A DNA stretch of 10,328 nt. Origin: Collinsella aerofaciens. Its GTDB lineage: Bacteria; Actinomycetota; Coriobacteriia; Coriobacteriales; Coriobacteriaceae. The notes under the pieces were generated by a model. That model was not told where the DNA came from. It saw only the letters and a list, made by a program, of their open reading frames with translations, and searched no databases. Positions within the stretch are counted from its first letter, which is position 1, and every line of letters starts with the position of its first letter. Positions 1-7,067 of the stretch are shown here, in pieces. Location: contig JAJWXI010000055.1 of the NCBI GenBank assembly GCA_021641225.1, positions 1 through 10,328 on the forward strand. Direction: 5' to 3'. The position numbers and the translations under genes are program-made.

Positions 1-45
1 CCGATATTCAACCAGACTTTCTGGCTAAGGACTAAGGAAACTGCC

Positions 46-2073
46 ATGAAAAGACTCCCCCGCCTTGCGTTAGCCGCCGCGTTGTTTGCCGGCTCGCTCG
101 CAGGCATCCCAAGCCTCGCTTTCGCGGGGAACCTGCCCGCCGCTATTGACGGCTCCGTGGCCGTCATGCACACCAACGATATCCACGGCAGCTACAAGTA
201 CAGCTACAACGCAAGCAAGGGCACCGGCACTGTGGGCTTTGACGGACTGGCGGTTCTCTATAGCGCCCAAAGCAGCGCCCCCGATCTTTTGCTCGATGCG
301 GGCGACACCTTCCACGGACAGTCCTTCGCCACCATGAGCGAGGGCAAGAGCATCGCCGAGCTCATGGACACCTTCTACGCCGACGGCTACGACGCGACCA
401 CGCCAGGCAACCATGACTGGAGCTACGGCGCGGACAATCTTCGCGCGATGGCCGGCAATGGTGCCACCAGCACGCCTTTCGCCATGCTTTGCGCGAATGC
501 AACGTCCTCGAACGGCGTATGGAGCTCGAGCATCACCAAGACGCTCAACCGCACTTGGAAGGACGGCGAGGGCAGTTCCACGTTTAACTACCAGATCAAG
601 GTCGGCATCGTCGGAGCCATGGATGAGTCGCTAGGTTCCTCGCTGCGCGCGGACCTGGTCGCGGGCACCAGCTTCTCGAGTGCCGCGAACGCCATCAATG
701 CCGAGGCAGAGCAGCTGCGCAAGGAGGGCTGCGATGTTGTTGTGTGTATCGCGCACACGCTCGACGCCAAGACCTTTGCCACGCGGCTCCGTGGCGTCGA
801 TGCCCTTATCGCAGGCCACGAGCACATCAACCTTAACGAGAAGGTGACGGGAGCCGACGGCAAGACAATCCACGTTGTCGAGGCGGGCAGCGCCTTTGCC
901 GAAGTGGGACTGCTTTCCGTCCCCTACGAGTACGACACCAAGGGCACCGAAAGCACCGACGATGACACGGTGGCGGCATACGCAGGCAAAAGCGACGAGA
1001 AGCTCTATACCGCCAAGGACGTAAACGTTCTTTTGACCGACCCCAACAAGGGCTCCACCTATCAGAGCATCCTTGATGAAGTCCACGACAACAAGATCAA
1101 GCCGCTCGACGATGCCTTTAGCGCCGCATCGAGCGAGGTGCTCGGCACGAGCTCTACCAATTATTTCTACGGCGAGAACGCATCTGGCACGCACGGCTGG
1201 GAGATGGTGCGCACCACCGATTTCCGCCCCAGCAAGGAGGGCGACACCACCAAGGCCCAGACCATCGGGCATGTGATTTGCGGCTCCTATCTTGCCCTGA
1301 CGGGCGCAGATCTTGCCATCGAGAACGCGGGCGGCATCCGCGGCGGCATCGCGGCGGGCGATGTGACCGCCGGCAACGTCATCGCTATCTCGCCCTACGG
1401 CAACACCGTGGAGACCTGGACCATGACCGGTGAGGACTTCCTGGCAGCGCTCGAGCACTCGCTGCAGATCAGCGACGATTGCAACGACAGCTACGAGCTT
1501 CAGCAAGCCTACGTAGCGGCCGGCCACACCGAGCAGGAGGCGCAAGACATGTACAAGTGGCGCGATGACTCCGGCAGCGTCCTTTCCTTCGGCGGAATCA
1601 ACGTGACAATCGATTGGACGCAGCCCGAAGGCAAGCGCATCGTGAGCGCCACGCTCACCAAGGATGGCAGCACGCTCGACCCCGCCAAGACCTATACCGT
1701 CGCCACCAACAACTACATCATCACCAACACGACCGACTTCCCCACCTTCGCAAACGCCACCAAGCACACCGAGTGGGGTACCTGCGATTCAGCGCTAAGG
1801 GCGCTCATTGGGCAGAACGGCTGGGAGAGCAAGATGGCCTCGCTCGCGGGCACCATCAGCTTTGGCTCCGCTGCCGTGGACCCCACGCCCACACCGGCCC
1901 CGACGCCTGGACCCTCGCCTAAGACGGACGCGACGACCACGAAGGTCATCACCAAGAAGACGACCGGCAAGCTCGCCGCAACGGGAGACCGCACGCTAGC
2001 CGTGATCGGCGCATGCCTCATCGGCGGCATCGTCATCATCATTCTCGGCATTATCTGGAAGCGTCGACGCTAA
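46..2073 (+). CDS. Secreted, wall-anchored 5'-nucleotidase / UDP-sugar hydrolase family protein
   Basis: A 675-residue protein of the bifunctional metallophosphatase/5'-nucleotidase (UshA-like) family, which releases phosphate and nucleosides from nucleotides outside the cell. Residues 1–27 form a signal peptide (KR, hydrophobic core, AFA then G). The metallophosphoesterase domain spans about 37–270, with NDIH at 44–47, GD at 86–87, GNHD at 121–124, the AHT histidine at 237 and GHEH at 257–260, so the metal site is complete. The C-terminal nucleotidase domain spans about 390–565, with NAGGIRGG at 427–434 and SPYGNTVE at 449–456. A Pro/Thr-rich spacer (612–628) leads to LAATG at 643–647, a hydrophobic segment and RRR, which is a sortase sorting signal in layout though not canonical LPXTG. 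An AAGGA lies 8 nt before the ATG. No sortase is in the window. The exact substrate cannot be read from sequence. Confidence 0.93.
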   Translation: MKRLPRLALAAALFAGSLAGIPSLAFAGNLPAAIDGSVAVMHTNDIHGSYKYSYNASKGTGTVGFDGLAVLYSAQSSAPDLLLDAGDTFHGQSFATMSEGKSIAELMDTFYADGYDATTPGNHDWSYGADNLRAMAGNGATSTPFAMLCANATSSNGVWSSSITKTLNRTWKDGEGSSTFNYQIKVGIVGAMDESLGSSLRADLVAGTSFSSAANAINAEAEQLRKEGCDVVVCIAHTLDAKTFATRLRGVDALIAGHEHINLNEKVTGADGKTIHVVEAGSAFAEVGLLSVPYEYDTKGTESTDDDTVAAYAGKSDEKLYTAKDVNVLLTDPNKGSTYQSILDEVHDNKIKPLDDAFSAASSEVLGTSSTNYFYGENASGTHGWEMVRTTDFRPSKEGDTTKAQTIGHVICGSYLALTGADLAIENAGGIRGGIAAGDVTAGNVIAISPYGNTVETWTMTGEDFLAALEHSLQISDDCNDSYELQQAYVAAGHTEQEAQDMYKWRDDSGSVLSFGGINVTIDWTQPEGKRIVSATLTKDGSTLDPAKTYTVATNNYIITNTTDFPTFANATKHTEWGTCDSALRALIGQNGWESKMASLAGTISFGSAAVDPTPTPAPTPGPSPKTDATTTKVITKKTTGKLAATGDRTLAVIGACLIGGIVIIILGIIWKRRR

Positions 2074-2124
2074 GCTACACCGCCGGGCCTTGCAGCCCCG
2101 CCGCGTAAACCTTATATCGAGCAC

Positions 2125-2158
2125 AGAAGCCCGTCCGAATTTGATCGGACGGGCTTCT
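2125..2158 (+). terminator. Rho-independent terminator after the 5'-nucleotidase gene
   Basis: A perfect 14-bp stem (2125–2138 with 2145–2158) around a 6-nt loop, followed by a short run ending CTTCTTGG. It sits about 50 nt after the nucleotidase stop and just before the channel gene, so it should separate the two transcripts. Confidence 0.85.
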
Positions 2159-2171
2159 TGGTGGGTATCAT
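2141..2171 (+). promoter_or_regulatory. Possible promoter of the MscS-type gene
   Basis: TATCAT at 2166–2171 matches the −10 consensus at five of six positions. TTGATC at 2141–2146 is a weak −35 with a long 19-nt spacing that falls inside the preceding terminator. The surrounding GGTATCATGG recurs in similar form upstream of the next gene (3015–3024) and of tuf (9902–9893, − strand). It lies 30 nt before the ATG. This is sequence pattern only. Confidence 0.35.
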
Positions 2172-2186
2172 GGTTGGATGAGCATG

Positions 2187-2192
2187 AGGAGG
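2187..2192 (+). promoter_or_regulatory. Ribosome binding site that decides the MscS start
   Basis: A full AGGAGG 9 nt before ATG 2202. It lies downstream of the alternative ATG at 2178, which has no comparable site in front of it, so 2202 is favoured. Confidence 0.8.
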
Positions 2193-2201
2193 TTTCCCTA
2201 C

Positions 2202-2969
2202 ATGGAATTGTTTGAGCCGATTCTTCATTTCTTTGCACAACGATGGGTCCACAACATCATCTGGGCCGGTATCTTGGCCATCGGCACCGCCGTTGCCGCC
2301 AAAATCGCGTCCAAGACCCTGCACCATCTGCTTAACCGCGATGATAACCCGCTCCCAGCATCGAGCATCTTCATCAACATCGCGCGCGCCGTCATCTGGA
2401 TGATCGGCGGCAGCTTTATCCTCGACAACTGTTTTGGCATTAATGCAAACGCCCTCGTCGCCGCTCTTGGCGTCGGCGGCATCGCCATCTCGCTCGGCTT
2501 TCAGGACACGCTGTCGAACCTTATCGGCGGTATGCAGGTGACCTTTATGGGCATTATCAAACCCGGCGACAATATCGAGGTCGGCGGCGTGTCGGGCGTG
2601 GTCCAAGATATCACCTGGCGCCACACGACCATCGAGGACGCCTGCGGGCAGACCATCATTGTGCCCAACTCCAACATCTCCAAGAACACGCTCGTGCATC
2701 TGATGCCCTTTGGGCGCGTGGTCGTGCCCGTTGCCGTAAAGGACACGTCTAAGTGGGCTTCCCTTGACGCGCTGGCAGACGAGCTCGCGAGCGCAACCAA
2801 AACGGCCGTCTCGCCCATCTCTGGCTTTGACAAGGAGCCGTACGTGCTCTTTAGCGAGATCGGCGACTTTGGCATTAAGGGCAAAATCATCTTTATCGTC
2901 AGCGACGATAGCACCACCTTCACGGCAGCCGACGCCTGCATTCGTGCCATCGCCCCCATCATCGCCTAA
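2202..2969 (+). CDS. Small-conductance mechanosensitive channel (MscS family)
   Basis: A 255-residue membrane channel that would open under membrane tension and release solutes during osmotic downshock. Three membrane segments are visible at about 17–37, 56–78 and 82–116. The third contains the pore-lining stretch ALGVGGIAISLGFQ (88–101), rich in Gly and Ala as in MscS TM3. A β-domain follows, with the family motif VPNSNI at 154–159 and a short C-terminal α/β domain. The protein is a little shorter than E. coli MscS (286 residues) and has three predicted helices. An in-frame ATG at 2178 would add eight residues, but AGGAGG at 2187–2192 lies inside that extension and 9 nt before the ATG at 2202, so I choose 2202. 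The gene stands alone between terminators and its link to its neighbours is unclear. Confidence 0.9.
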   Translation: MELFEPILHFFAQRWVHNIIWAGILAIGTAVAAKIASKTLHHLLNRDDNPLPASSIFINIARAVIWMIGGSFILDNCFGINANALVAALGVGGIAISLGFQDTLSNLIGGMQVTFMGIIKPGDNIEVGGVSGVVQDITWRHTTIEDACGQTIIVPNSNISKNTLVHLMPFGRVVVPVAVKDTSKWASLDALADELASATKTAVSPISGFDKEPYVLFSEIGDFGIKGKIIFIVSDDSTTFTAADACIRAIAPIIA

Positions 2970-3006
2970 ACCACCACAAAGGGGACAGGTACCTTTGTGG
3001 TGGTTT
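2968..3006 (+). repeat. Palindromic element (AAAGGGGACAGGTACC type), probable terminator
   Basis: A perfect 15-bp inverted repeat (2968–2982 with 2992–3006) around a 9-nt loop containing ACAGGT. The stem begins inside the TAA stop codon of the channel gene. Only TTT follows, so it is a poor classical terminator but could end transcription or protect the 3' end. It shares AACCACC, CAAAGGGG and the closing GGTGGTTT with the element at 5685–5723. The GGGGACAGGTACC core resembles a motif I remember from REP-like palindromes in many bacteria; that link is from memory. Confidence 0.75.
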
Positions 3007-3014
3007 CGCATCGT

Positions 3015-3026
3015 GGTACCATGGTT
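3015..3026 (+). promoter_or_regulatory. Possible extended −10 element upstream of the ParB-like/BMP gene
   Basis: TACCAT (3017–3022), preceded by TGG, gives an extended −10 layout 40 nt before the ATG. GGTACCATGGTT differs in one base from GGTATCATGGTT at 2164–2175, which stands in the same position before the previous gene. The only −35 candidate is TTGTGG at 2995–3000, a weak match lying in the palindrome arm. Confidence 0.35.
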
Positions 3027-3062
3027 CATATCGTTGTTTAAACGACTAAGGGAGTAGACACC

Positions 3063-4979
3063 ATGGAAGAGGCCTATCGTCAAGCACGCAAGCGCGGCGA
3101 GCAAGGACGTCGACGCGCCATTAGTCAAAGCGAGCATCCGTACCTTACGGACCTCGATAGCCTGGTTGCCCAGCTCCCCTTGGGCCAGCGAGAGAGCGTC
3201 GGCCTGAGGGACATTCCGCTCGAAATGGTCGTCGGCACGGTCACCAAGGGTCGTCAGTCCGCCTTTTCATGCAACTTTATGCCCTTGTTGCCGTTTAACA
3301 CCGAGTTCGCCCGCAAGTGGTCCAACCTCTACGACATCCAGGTGACCGAAGGCTATCGCGACCCCATCATCGTCACCGAGTTTATGCATCGGTTTTACGT
3401 CCAAGAGGGCAACAAGCGCGTCAGTGTCCTCAAATTCCTGGACGCCCCGACGGTTTCGGCCAAGGTCACCCGCCTCTACCCCGGAAAATGGGATTCCGTC
3501 GAAAGCCGCCTCTATGGCGAGTTCTGCGCGTTTTGGCGCGTCTGCCCCCTATACGAGATCGAGTTCTCGCGTGAGGGAAGCTACGAAACGCTCGCCAAGA
3601 TGCTCGGTCAGAACCTTATCGAAAAATGGCCGCAGAAAAAGGTCGACTACCTGCGCCATACCTTCCTGCTCTTTAAGCGCGCCTACCTGCGCGCCGGCGG
3701 CGACCATCTGGACATTACGCCCGCCGACGCAATGCTCGTCTACCTCAACGTGTACAACCAGGACCGTCTGCTGGATACGCCGACGGACATCGTCGTAAAC
3801 CGCCTGTGCAAGATTTGGCGCGAGCTGGTCATTGCCGGCAAAAGTGACGAGGACAAGGTCGATCTTGTCGAGGCGCCGAGTGTCGATGAGGAAGAGGCGC
3901 CCGCCAAGTCCACCTCCGGCGTGCTCAACTTCTTTATGGGCAAGACCGTCTACTCGGCGGCCAACCCCCTGCGCATCGCCTTTATCCATGAGTTCCCCTG
4001 TGCGACGTCGAGCTGGGACAGCCTGCACGACCAAGGGCGTCAGTATCTCGATGAGCATTTTGGCGGTATCGTGCGCACCGAGGCGTTCGAGGACTGTCAC
4101 AATCCGGACGTGTTCTACGCCGCCGTGGAAACGGCTGTCAAACATGGAGCTAACGTCATCTTCTCGACCTCGCACCGCCTGATGGAATACACGCTCAGAG
4201 CTGCCGTTGAGTATCCCCAGGTGCGGTTCCTTAACTGCTCTATCGGCCTTCCCCACCAAAGCGTCCGTTCGTACTTTGGCAAGATGTACGAGGCCAAGTT
4301 CCTCCTGGGCGCCCTTGCCGCCAGTATGGCGGACAACCACCGCATCGGTTACCACGCGTCGGTCTTCGCCTCGGGCGCACTCAGCGAGATCAACGCCTTT
4401 GCGATTGGCGCCTCGCTGCTCGACCCCCGTGCGCAAATTATCCTGACCTGGGGCGATGTGCCCGCCGGAGGCCTTGCCGAGGCCATGTGCCGCGAAGGCG
4501 TGAGCGTCATGACCGGCGCTGACATGTCAAAGTCGCTCGTAGACCCTACGGCCTACGGACTCCACCGCCTGGTCGATGGCAAGGTCGTCGGCATCGCCAT
4601 GCCGGTCTGGAACTGGGGCCGATACTACGAGCTTATCGTGCGAAGCCTGCTGCATGGCACCTGGGATGAGACCAGTGACGACAGCCAGGTTCGCGCCGTC
4701 AACTACTGGTATGGCATGAGCTCGGGCGTCATCGACATTCGCTACGCTCCAGGCCTGCCCTATCAGACGCGCAAACTGGTGCAGCTGCTCCGCAATGGCA
4801 TCGTCGAAGGCTCCATCAATCCCTTTGGCGGCGAGCTTCATAGCCAAGACGGCGTGGTGCAGATCGAGGGCTTTCCCCCACTGCCGAGCGCGCAGATTGT
4901 CGAGATGAATTGGCTGGCGGACAACGTGGTAGGCACCATTCCGCAGCTCGACGATGAGCCGGGAGTTACCGCCCTATGA
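3063..4979 (+). CDS. Cytosolic ParB-like / BMP-family (nucleoside-binding) fusion protein
   Basis: A 638-residue protein with no signal peptide or lipobox, so it should stay in the cytoplasm. Residues about 50–140 resemble a ParB/sulfiredoxin-type N-terminal domain: DPIIVTE (100–106) and QEGNKRVSVLKF (114–125), the place where ParB proteins carry G-x-R-R. A mostly helical middle (145–260) and an acidic linker (262–283) follow. Residues about 302–585 look like a BMP/PnrA periplasmic-binding fold: RIAFIHE (304–310), FSTSHRLMEY (367–376) and YFGKMYEAKFLLGALAA (404–420), where BMP proteins carry their conserved G-x-x-AG segment. Family members normally bind purine nucleosides outside the cell for an ABC importer, and no importer genes are here. 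GGGAG precedes the start. The stop overlaps the next gene by 4 nt, implying coupled translation. The function is unknown; ligand sensing in the cytosol is an inference. Confidence 0.82.
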   Translation: MEEAYRQARKRGEQGRRRAISQSEHPYLTDLDSLVAQLPLGQRESVGLRDIPLEMVVGTVTKGRQSAFSCNFMPLLPFNTEFARKWSNLYDIQVTEGYRDPIIVTEFMHRFYVQEGNKRVSVLKFLDAPTVSAKVTRLYPGKWDSVESRLYGEFCAFWRVCPLYEIEFSREGSYETLAKMLGQNLIEKWPQKKVDYLRHTFLLFKRAYLRAGGDHLDITPADAMLVYLNVYNQDRLLDTPTDIVVNRLCKIWRELVIAGKSDEDKVDLVEAPSVDEEEAPAKSTSGVLNFFMGKTVYSAANPLRIAFIHEFPCATSSWDSLHDQGRQYLDEHFGGIVRTEAFEDCHNPDVFYAAVETAVKHGANVIFSTSHRLMEYTLRAAVEYPQVRFLNCSIGLPHQSVRSYFGKMYEAKFLLGALAASMADNHRIGYHASVFASGALSEINAFAIGASLLDPRAQIILTWGDVPAGGLAEAMCREGVSVMTGADMSKSLVDPTAYGLHRLVDGKVVGIAMPVWNWGRYYELIVRSLLHGTWDETSDDSQVRAVNYWYGMSSGVIDIRYAPGLPYQTRKLVQLLRNGIVEGSINPFGGELHSQDGVVQIEGFPPLPSAQIVEMNWLADNVVGTIPQLDDEPGVTAL

Positions 4980-5686
4980 AGATCCTTGCCATAGCAGATA
5001 CCGAAGAACGATGCCTTTGGGAGTGCTTTCGCAAGGAGCGCTTTGAGGGTGTCGACCTGATTCTGTCTGCCGGCGATCTGGACCCGGACTATCTTGAGTT
5101 TTTGGTCACCGTCATCAACAAACCGCTCATCTACGTTCGCGGCAACCACGACGACCGCTACGCACGTCATGCACCGGGCGGATGTATCTGCGTGGAAGAC
5201 AGCGTGTACACGTACCGAGGGATTCGCATTGCGGGCCTTGGCGGGTCCATGCGTTATCGCGACGGCGCCAACATGTACACCGAACGCGAGATGTCCAAGC
5301 GCATGCGTAAGCTGTCGCGTAAGGTTAGGATGGTCGGCGGGTGCGACATTCTGCTTACCCATGCACCCGCCGCCGGTATGGGTGATCTGGATGATCTGCC
5401 GCATCGAGGGTTTGAGTGCTTTAACACAGCGCTTGAGTCCTGGGGGGCCGACTACATGGTGCATGGGCATGTACACCAAAGCTACGGTTACGATTTTCAG
5501 CGCGAGCGGCAGCATGTGTGTGGAACGACGATCATCAACGCCTGCGGCTATACGCAGTTTGAGCTCGACCAGACGCGCTACCCCATCCGTGGCTGGCAGG
5601 CAGCCTGGCTCAACTCGCAAACCATGCGCCGCGAGCTCAAACGCCACGAGGCCATCGAGTCCTCTACCGCCAGAACACCCTGGTAA
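4976..5686 (+). CDS. Calcineurin-like metallophosphoesterase with altered motif I
   Basis: A 236-residue single-domain phosphoesterase that starts within the stop of the preceding gene (ATGA), so the two are probably translated together. Motifs in order: DTE at 8–10 where the family normally has D-x-H, GD at 33–34, GNHDD at 56–60, TH at 128–129 and GHVH at 164–167. All metal ligands are present except the motif I histidine, replaced by glutamate. I recall Clostridia homologues that also read D-x-E here, so this is probably a subfamily trait rather than decay. There is no signal peptide, so it is cytosolic. The YfcE/YmdB-like size and fold would allow phosphodiester or phosphomonoester hydrolysis, but the substrate is unknown. 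The tail from 205 on is Arg/Glu-rich. It points toward rplA and ends in a palindrome. Confidence 0.88.
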   Translation: MKILAIADTEERCLWECFRKERFEGVDLILSAGDLDPDYLEFLVTVINKPLIYVRGNHDDRYARHAPGGCICVEDSVYTYRGIRIAGLGGSMRYRDGANMYTEREMSKRMRKLSRKVRMVGGCDILLTHAPAAGMGDLDDLPHRGFECFNTALESWGADYMVHGHVHQSYGYDFQRERQHVCGTTIINACGYTQFELDQTRYPIRGWQAAWLNSQTMRRELKRHEAIESSTARTPW

Positions 5687-5723
5687 CCACCTCAAAGGGG
5701 TCACTTTCCCCTTTGGGGTGGTT
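5685..5723 (+). repeat. Palindromic element (AAAGGGGTCACTTT type), probable terminator of the phosphoesterase gene
   Basis: A 16-bp inverted repeat (5685–5700 with 5708–5723), loop TCACTTT, beginning inside the TAA stop codon. The one imperfect pair, T5692 with G5716, is a G·U wobble in + strand RNA but a C/A mismatch in − strand RNA, so the structure fits the phosphoesterase transcript. TT then A follows, so the U-run is short. It is related to 2968–3006. Confidence 0.75.
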
Positions 5724-5738
5724 TTACCCCGAGATAGC

Positions 5739-5777
5739 AAGAAACCCGGTCCTGCACGAGGCAGAACCGGGTTTCTT
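5739..5777 (-). terminator. Terminator of the rplK–rplA end of the operon
   Basis: A 17-bp stem (5739–5755 with 5761–5777) with a 5-nt loop, 37 nt after the rplA stop. Its only imperfect pair, 5751 with 5765, is a G·U wobble in − strand RNA and an A/C mismatch in + strand RNA, so it is built for the rplA transcript, where it ends in TTTCTT. It may also stop readthrough from the other side. Confidence 0.85.
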
Positions 5778-5813
5778 TAGCAATGCTTGCTTTGCTCAGG
5801 CAGTAACTAAAAG

Positions 5814-6521
5814 TTACTCAGCCAGGAAGTCGCGCTGGACAGCGGGATCGACCTTGACGCCAGGGCCCATGGTGGAAGACACGGAGATGGACTTGACGTA
5901 CTTGCCCTTAGCAGAAGAGGGCTTGACGCGCAGGATCTCGGTGTACAGGGCAGCGTAGTTCTCGACGAGCTGCTGCTCAGAGAAGGACTTCTTGCCCAGG
6001 GGCACGTGGCAGATGCCGTAACGGTCGGCGCGGTACTCAACGCGGCCAGCCTTGAGCTCGGAGACCATCTTGGCGACGTCCATGGTCACGGTGCCGAGCT
6101 TGGGGTTCGGCATGAGGCCACGGGGACCAAGGATCTTACCGATGCGGCCAACCTTGGCCATCATGTTCGGCGTTGCGATAGCAGCGTCGAAGTTGATCTC
6201 GCCCTTCTGGATCTGGGCGACGAGCTCGTCGGAACCGATGATGTCGGCGCCGGCAGCCTCGGCCTCGCGGGCCTTCTCGCCCTCGGCGAAGACGGCAACA
6301 CGAACGGTCTTGCCGGTGCCGTGGGGCAGGGAGATGGAACCACGGATGTTCTGGTCAGCCTTACGAGTATCGATGCCCAGACGGAAGTGAGCCTCGACGG
6401 TCTCGTCGAACTTGGCGGTGTCGAGCTCCTTGATGAGCTTGGCAGCCTGAAGGGGGGTGTAGAGCGTGGCGCGGTCGATCTTCTCGGCAGCGGCGTTATA
6501 GCTCTTACCATGCTTAGCCAT
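5814..6521 (-). CDS. rplA: 50S ribosomal protein L1
   Basis: A 235-residue L1 protein, a normal bacterial length. It forms the L1 stalk at the E site of the large subunit, where it binds 23S rRNA and moves deacylated tRNA outward; in other bacteria it also represses its own mRNA. The family signature LGPRGLMPNPKLGTV lies at 131–145, with the typical start MAKHGKSYN and the closing STMGPGVKVD (216–225). An in-frame ATG six bases further upstream (6527) is only 2 nt from AGGAGG (6535–6530), whereas the ATG at 6521 is 8 nt away and gives the usual MAKHGK start, so I use 6521. It is the last gene of the − strand block. rplJ and rplL, which often follow, are absent, an arrangement also seen in other Actinomycetota. 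Confidence 0.98.
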   Translation of the reverse strand: MAKHGKSYNAAAEKIDRATLYTPLQAAKLIKELDTAKFDETVEAHFRLGIDTRKADQNIRGSISLPHGTGKTVRVAVFAEGEKAREAEAAGADIIGSDELVAQIQKGEINFDAAIATPNMMAKVGRIGKILGPRGLMPNPKLGTVTMDVAKMVSELKAGRVEYRADRYGICHVPLGKKSFSEQQLVENYAALYTEILRVKPSSAKGKYVKSISVSSTMGPGVKVDPAVQRDFLAE

Positions 6522-6571
6522 GTGCATTACCTCCTGTGGTTAAACGGGCGTGAGCCCTCCCACATCGTATC

Positions 6572-6620
6572 GTGTGCCCTATTGCACACATTTAACGGGC
6601 GCCCCGGTCGGAGCACCCGT
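6572..6620 (-). promoter_or_regulatory. Structured intercistronic leader between rplK and rplA
   Basis: The 117-nt gap holds two hairpins. The first has an 11-bp stem (6595–6605 with 6610–6620, loop GACC on the − strand) starting 18 nt after the rplK stop. Its two imperfect pairs are G·U in − strand RNA and A/C mismatches in the other strand. The second has a 6-bp stem (6572–6577 with 6584–6589). Neither is followed by a U-run. They could be an L1 feedback site, a processing site or a stability element; sequence alone does not decide. Confidence 0.5.
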
Positions 6621-6638
6621 CATTACCTAAAGAAATCG

Positions 6639-7067
6639 CTACTCAGCGATGGTGACGCCCATGGAACGGGCGGTACCGGCGATGATCTTCTTGGCGGCGT
6701 CAATGTCGTTGGCATTGAGGTCCGGCATCTTGATCTCGGCGATCTTGGTGAGCTGCTCCTGGGAGAGCTGACCGACCTTGTCAGCCTGGGGCTTAGCGGA
6801 ACCAGACTTGAGGTTCAGCTCCTTCTTGATGAGGTGAGCCGCCGGCGGGGTCTTGGTGATGAAGGAGAAGGACTTGTCCTCGTAGACAGAGATCTCAACG
6901 GGGATGATGTCACCCTTCTTGTCCTGCGTCTCGGCGTTAAAGGCCTGGCAGAACTGCATGATGTTCACGCCAGCAGCGCCCAGGGCGGGGCCGACGGGAG
7001 GAGCGGGGTTAGCTGCACCAGCAGGAATCTGGAGCTTAATGACGTTGGCAACCTTCTTCTCAGCCAT
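6639..7067 (-). CDS. rplK: 50S ribosomal protein L11
   Basis: A 142-residue L11, the standard length. It binds the GTPase-associated region of 23S rRNA at the base of the L7/L12 stalk, takes part in factor-dependent GTP hydrolysis and in RelA-type sensing, and is part of the thiopeptide antibiotic site. The N-terminal domain carries the proline-rich PAPPVGPALG at 21–30, and the C-terminal RNA-binding domain has KIIAGTARSMGV near 127–138. The track of Met codons offers a start two codons earlier (7073), but AAAGGA (7079–7074) would touch that ATG, while it is 6 nt from the ATG at 7067, which gives the usual MAEKK start. It follows nusG after a 120-nt gap and precedes rplA after 117 nt. Confidence 0.98.
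   Translation of the reverse strand: MAEKKVANVIKLQIPAGAANPAPPVGPALGAAGVNIMQFCQAFNAETQDKKGDIIPVEISVYEDKSFSFITKTPPAAHLIKKELNLKSGSAKPQADKVGQLSQEQLTKIAEIKMPDLNANDIDAAKKIIAGTARSMGVTIAE

Noticed and set aside
1..45. Possible promoter before the nucleotidase gene
   Set aside because: Only the ribosome site is convincing; too little upstream sequence is available and the CCAG/CTGG stem is very short.
631..1767. A 378-codon open frame on the − strand inside the nucleotidase gene
   Set aside because: It is a shadow of a well-supported signal-peptide enzyme and has no motif of its own.
2112..3137. A 341-codon open frame on the − strand opposite the MscS-type gene
   Set aside because: It runs through a terminator and a palindrome and has low-complexity Gly/Asp/Val content, consistent with an antisense shadow.
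3549..4436. A 295-codon open frame on the − strand inside the ParB-like/BMP gene
   Set aside because: It is antisense to a gene with clear family motifs and has no start context or domain.
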